A stretch of DNA of 64,000 bases from Pilimelia anulata (lineage in GTDB: Bacteria; Actinomycetota; Actinomycetes; Mycobacteriales; Micromonosporaceae). Position 1 is the first letter of the stretch, and the number at the start of each line of letters is the position of its first letter. The stretch lies in assembly GCF_014647895.1 (NCBI RefSeq), contig NZ_BMQB01000007.1, positions 186,001-250,000 of the forward strand, given 5' to 3'. A program made the translations under genes and the position numbers. This document shows positions 61,121-64,000 of the stretch, in pieces. Below the pieces are notes generated by a model. That model worked only from the letters and a program-made list of their open reading frames with translations, searched no databases and was not told the DNA's origin.

Positions 61121-61449
61121 ACGGCTGAGTATGGCTGACCCTCGGCCGTCCGGCAAGCCCGATCGCCGCCCGTCGAGCGGGCGGGCGGGCTGAGCACCAT
61201 CCACCAACGTGCTCGGCGTCTCCCGGGGCACGCCGGTACGGCTCGCCCAACCCGCACCAGGGAGTGCGCTGAGTGGATGCCGGGGCAGGCTCGTTTGTCA
61301 TGGAGACCAGCGGCCTTACTGCGGAGGTGGGCAGTTATCGCGAGAACGCGGGTGCTTGATATCGGTCCGGCGCGAGGGATTCAACTCTCCGCAAGGCGCA
61401 GGAGCGCGACGGCGCGCCGCGACCGGTCGGACCGACGCGGCCGTCCCGG
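61121..61449. other. Region upstream of the toxin-antitoxin pair
   Basis: These 329 bases lie between two leftward genes and should hold the antitoxin promoter near 61125-61160. No gene, repeat or hairpin was recognised. Confidence 0.4.
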
Positions 61450-61737
61450 TCAGAAGGGGGGTGCGTCCTGGCCCATCAGGGCCAGCACCACGCCGCCCTT
61501 CCCGCTCTTGACCCCCTGGACCACGACCTTGCCGGTGCTGCCGTCCGGCAGTTCCAGGGTGAAGGTCTTCCCGACCGCGTTCTTCGGCCCGTTGCCGGCG
61601 CTGTTGGCGAGCCGGAAGTCGCCCGCCCAGGACGGGATCCCGCTCTTGCGGGCGGGCTCGGCGAACAGCCCGGCGGTGCCGGGGGTCCTGGTGCCGTCCG
61701 ACGACAGAAGCACTGCGGCGCTGCGATAGGTAGCCAT
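61450..61737 (-). CDS. Small unknown protein, beta-rich
   Basis: The 95-residue product (MATYRSAAVLLSSDGTRTPG to LALMGQDAPPF) has alternating strands with Gly turns (KTFTLELPDGSTGKVVV, KGGVVLALMG). No family is recognised; the pattern suggests a small beta barrel. Longer frames upstream are not coding-like. The ATG at 61737 was chosen for that reason. Confidence 0.6.
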   Translation of the reverse strand: MATYRSAAVLLSSDGTRTPGTAGLFAEPARKSGIPSWAGDFRLANSAGNGPKNAVGKTFTLELPDGSTGKVVVQGVKSGKGGVVLALMGQDAPPF

Positions 61738-61908
61738 ATGCTGCAAGGCTACCCCGGACCGCGCCCGCCCGCGCCACGACAGCAGCGCCGCGGGGAGCAC
61801 GGGGAGGGGCAGGGCCATCGATTGCGTCACACCGCCGGCTCGGCGGCGGATTCGGATGCGCCGGCGCTCGCCCCCCGGCGGCGCTCATCGGTCTGCCACG
61901 ATGGCGGC

Positions 61909-62250
61909 GTGGACGAGAGACTCACCCCCATCCTGCACACGGCGGATGCCCGAGCTTCCGCCGCCTGGTACGGCCGTCTCGGTTTCGTCGGGCAGTGGGA
62001 GCACCGGTTCGGGCCGGGCTTCCCGTTGTTCCTGTGCGTCTCGCGCGGGTCGATGCAGCTCTACCTGTCGGAGCATCGCGGTGATGCCCGACCCGACACG
62101 CTCCTGTACCTCCACGTCGCCGACCTCGAGGCGGTGGCGGCCGAGTTCGGGGCCGCCATCGAGGATGCCCCGTGGGGGCGGGAGGTGCACTTGCGGGATC
62201 CGGACGACAACCGGTTGCGGGTGGGCTGCGGTCGAACCCCGCGCGCTTGA
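61909..62250 (+). CDS. VOC-family protein (glyoxalase/bleomycin resistance-like)
   Basis: A 113-residue single-fold VOC protein: LTPILHTADARASAAWYGRLGFVGQWEHRF, then MQLYLSEHRGD, LYLHVADLEAVAAEF, and VHLRDPDDNRLRVG with the metal-site Glu/His positions partly present. Some relatives bind bleomycin-type drugs; a catalytic role cannot be read from this. GTG 61909 is in a weak context. Confidence 0.85.
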   Translation: MDERLTPILHTADARASAAWYGRLGFVGQWEHRFGPGFPLFLCVSRGSMQLYLSEHRGDARPDTLLYLHVADLEAVAAEFGAAIEDAPWGREVHLRDPDDNRLRVGCGRTPRA

Positions 62251-62257
62251 TCCGTCG

Positions 62258-62662
62258 CTACCCGCCGGCGAGCAGGGCCCGGACGGGCGCCACCGGGACC
62301 ACGTTCTCCGCCCTGGTCGCCAGGTCGGGGTCCACCGTGACCAGCGCATCGGCCTGTAGCCGGACCAGCGCCAGGTACTCCGCGTCGCGCAGGGTGTCCC
62401 AGTCCTGTTCCCGGGCGATCCGCCACGCCATTCCGCGGGACACCCGGTCGCCGAGCAGCCGCATCCGCACCTCGGTGACCCGCTCGTGGGTCCGCAGCGC
62501 CGCCCGTTCGGTGCGCCCGCCCCGGCGGACGTCCCGCAGCAGCAGTTGCAGTACCTCCGACCGGATGGTGTGCGGCGCCACGAGCTGGTGGTTCGGGTCG
62601 ACCGATCGATCGTTGTCGAGCAGATGGAGCAGCGTGGGGGCGTCGATGACATAGCGCGCCAT
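62258..62662 (-). CDS. PIN-domain ribonuclease (VapC-like), without evident antitoxin
   Basis: A 134-residue PIN protein. The acidic site is in YVIDAPTLLHLL (Asp7), WDTLRDAEYLALV and ALVTVDPDLAT. This fits VapC-type toxins, which cleave tRNA or rRNA. No VapB-like gene precedes it; the only upstream sequence is 121 bases of SPFH promoter. It might be an orphan toxin or a housekeeping nuclease. The ATG at 62662 has no clear ribosome site. Confidence 0.82.
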   Translation of the reverse strand: MARYVIDAPTLLHLLDNDRSVDPNHQLVAPHTIRSEVLQLLLRDVRRGGRTERAALRTHERVTEVRMRLLGDRVSRGMAWRIAREQDWDTLRDAEYLALVRLQADALVTVDPDLATRAENVVPVAPVRALLAGG

Positions 62663-62730
62663 GCCGCCAGGATAGAGGCGCGGACACTGCTGGACGCGCC
62701 CCCGAAATCGCCGCCCGCGAGCGCTGGCGA

Positions 62731-62746
62731 AAAGTGATATCACTTT
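62731..62746. promoter_or_regulatory. Perfect 16-base palindrome AAAGTGATATCACTTT
   Basis: This exact palindrome is followed by GCTATC at 62747-62752 and 62758-62763 and by the ribosome site GGAGGAAGGAG of the SPFH gene. It suits an operator for a homodimer, such as the ribbon-helix-helix protein encoded in the same cluster. Confidence 0.7.
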
Positions 62747-62783
62747 GCTATCGTGAAGCTATCTTCGGAGGAAGGAGCGTCAC

Positions 62784-63695
62784 ATGACGGAACACCTCGA
62801 CCTGCCCACCCCGCAGGTGCGCGAGCGCATCGCCAAGGGAGCCTCGGGCTGGCCGGTCCTCGGCCTCTCCGCGCTGCTGAACCTCCTCGGCATCGCCGTC
62901 TTCGTCGTCGGCGTGCAGCGGGAGAGCACCGTCGCCATCGCCAGCCTCGTCGGCGTCAGCGTCCTGCTCGTGGTGGTCGCCCTGATCATCGCGGCCGGGC
63001 TGACCCCGGTGGCCCCTGGCGAGGCCCGCGTGCTGCAGTTGCTCGGGCGCTACACCGGGACCGTCCGCACCGACGGGCTGCGCTGGGTCAACCCGCTCAC
63101 CGCCCGGCGCCGGGTCTCCACCCGCATCCGCAACCACGAGACGGACGTTCTCAAGGTCAACGACGCCGACGGCAACCCCATCGAGATCGCCGCCGTGGTC
63201 GTCTGGCAGGTCGAGGACACTGCCCGCGCCGTCTTCGAGGTCGACGACTTCATCGAGTTCGTCGCCATCCAGACCGAGACCGCCGTCCGGCACATCGCCA
63301 ACAGCTATCCGTACGACGCGCACGACACGGCGCTGATGTCCCTGCGCGACAACGCCGACGAGATCACCGCCCGGCTGTCGGAGGAGATCGGCGCGCGGGT
63401 CGCCGCGGCGGGCGTCCGCATCGTCGAGTCGCGGTTGACCCGGCTCGCCTACGCGCCCGAGATCGCCCACGCCATGCTCCGCCGGCAGCAGGCCAACGCC
63501 ATCGTCGCCGCCCGGGCCCGCATCGTCGAGGGTGCGGTGGGCATGGTGGAGATGGCGCTGCTGCGCCTCGCCGAGAACCACGTCGTCGACCTCGACGAGG
63601 AGCGCAAGGCCGCGATGGTCAGCAACCTGCTGGTCGTCCTCTGCGGCGACCGGGACGCGCAGCCGGTGGTCAACGCGGGCACCCTCTACGCCTAG
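62784..63695 (+). CDS. SPFH/band 7 (slipin-like) membrane protein
   Basis: A 303-residue flotillin/slipin relative. Two spans are near the start (WPVLGLSALLNLLGIAVFVV and IASLVGVSVLLVVVALIIAA), then the SPFH domain (PVAPGEARVLQLLGRYTGTV to VVDLDEERKAAMV). The family scaffolds membrane microdomains. The RBS GGAGGAAGGAG is strong. It begins a three-gene cluster with an RHH protein and a GPP34 protein, a common group in actinobacteria. Confidence 0.93.
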   Translation: MTEHLDLPTPQVRERIAKGASGWPVLGLSALLNLLGIAVFVVGVQRESTVAIASLVGVSVLLVVVALIIAAGLTPVAPGEARVLQLLGRYTGTVRTDGLRWVNPLTARRRVSTRIRNHETDVLKVNDADGNPIEIAAVVVWQVEDTARAVFEVDDFIEFVAIQTETAVRHIANSYPYDAHDTALMSLRDNADEITARLSEEIGARVAAAGVRIVESRLTRLAYAPEIAHAMLRRQQANAIVAARARIVEGAVGMVEMALLRLAENHVVDLDEERKAAMVSNLLVVLCGDRDAQPVVNAGTLYA

Positions 63696-63699
63696 CCAC

Positions 63700-63915
63700 A
63701 TGGCCGTCGAACGCAAGAAGCTCCTCGTCCGGCTCGACCCGGCCGTGCACGACGCGGTGGCGCGCTGGGCCGCGGACGAGTTCCGCAGCGCGAACGCCCA
63801 GATCGAGTACCTCCTGCGCAAGGCGCTCGCCGACGCGGGCCGCCTGCCCCGCGGGGTCGGCCCGATGCGCGGACCCGGCCGGCCCCCCGCGACACCCGAC
63901 CCGGAAGGGGAATGA
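63700..63915 (+). CDS. Arc-type ribbon-helix-helix protein
   Basis: A 71-residue protein: strand KKLLVRLDPAVHDAV, helix-turn RWAADEFRSANAQIEYLLRKAL, then a proline-rich tail. This is the Arc/MetJ fold often labelled HicB-type antitoxin, but no toxin is next to it. It lies between the SPFH and GPP34 genes (four-base and one-base gaps) and may control the cluster through the palindrome at 62731. Confidence 0.85.
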   Translation: MAVERKKLLVRLDPAVHDAVARWAADEFRSANAQIEYLLRKALADAGRLPRGVGPMRGPGRPPATPDPEGE

Positions 63916-63916
63916 C

Positions 63917-64000
63917 ATGGCCGTACCGGACAGCCTGCCGCAGCGGATGTTCCTGCTGGCGTACGACCCGGACAAGGGCCGGATCCGCGCGGGCGGCAAC
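63917..64000 (+). CDS. GPP34-family phosphoinositide-binding-like protein, partial
   Basis: The first 28 codons (MAVPDSLPQRMFLLAYDPDK...) match the start of bacterial Golgi-phosphoprotein-3 (GPP34) proteins, and the gene runs off the window. One base separates it from the RHH stop. Bacterial GPP34 is of unknown function. Confidence 0.8.
   Translation, partial: MAVPDSLPQRMFLLAYDPDKGRIRAGGN

Noticed and set aside
63700..63915. The RHH protein as the antitoxin of a HicAB pair
   Set aside because: No HicA-like toxin is adjacent, and the neighbours are SPFH and GPP34 genes.

Overview
The window is chromosomal DNA of very high G+C from an actinomycete, most likely a member of the Micromonosporaceae. 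The call rests on gene families and neighbourhoods: two WhiB-type regulators, a SigR/RsrA pair next to a single-domain biotinyl protein and a 24-residue bL37-type ribosomal protein, a fused Kgd-type 2-oxoglutarate dehydrogenase followed by a 59-residue DUF6104-like gene, and an SPFH / ribbon-helix-helix / GPP34 cluster. No tRNA, rRNA, CRISPR array, transposase or prophage gene was seen. Most long open frames are GC-driven shadows and were left out.

Layout. 0.2-5 kb: DUF2087-type regulator, rsgA and aroA (overlapping), an SRAP/HMCES-type protein, a WhiB protein. 5.4-10.2 kb: a hydrolase; sigR-rsrA behind a textbook SigR promoter with a second in-frame start; bL37; biotinyl protein; a TetR repressor divergent from a 14-TM efflux pump around a 32-bp palindrome. 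10.3-17.5 kb: whiB1/wblE with a long leader and two CRP-like sites, a lipid kinase, a GntR regulator, an RsbW-like kinase, malic enzyme, a lipoprotein hydrolase, GNAT and Nudix genes. 17.6-25.6 kb: DUF6104-like gene and kgd, an ABC-2 exporter, an unknown lipoprotein, a hotdog-like protein. 25.7-31.4 kb: olsB-olsA-like ornithine-lipid pair, a PhoP-like two-component system, an HtrA-like protease. 31.5-40.4 kb: glpK, a very large membrane M50 metalloprotease fusion, and cyanophycinase plus cyanophycin synthetase. 40.4-45.2 kb: modABC, a tandem pair of secreted DUF4360 proteins, an HdeD-like protein. 45.4-58.6 kb: an SCO7613-like membrane protein with a hexanucleotide microsatellite, an FHA protein, ornithine aminotransferase, a lipoprotein/DUF2079 pair, small membrane proteins, a GNAT protein, a LuxR-type regulator with a degenerate receiver, an orphan OmpR-type regulator, a PHP protein. 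58.7-64 kb: an accessory-looking stretch with TfoX-N, MmcQ/YjbR, DUF2200, a MazF-type toxin-antitoxin pair, VOC, an orphan PIN protein, and the SPFH-RHH-GPP34 cluster cut by the window end.

How the genes connect. Nitrogen and arginine metabolism recurs: cyanophycin synthesis and breakdown, ornithine aminotransferase, and an ornithine-lipid pair all sit within 26 kb. Envelope stress is the second theme: PhoP-like two-component genes with an HtrA protease, and the M50 fusion that would link a cytosolic PqqD/cNMP-like sensor to an exported FecR/Ig region. Redox control by SigR/RsrA and WhiB proteins is the third. The least described object is the M50-PqqD-cNMP-FecR-Ig fusion at 33.1-36.5 kb, and it is the best candidate here for a new system.
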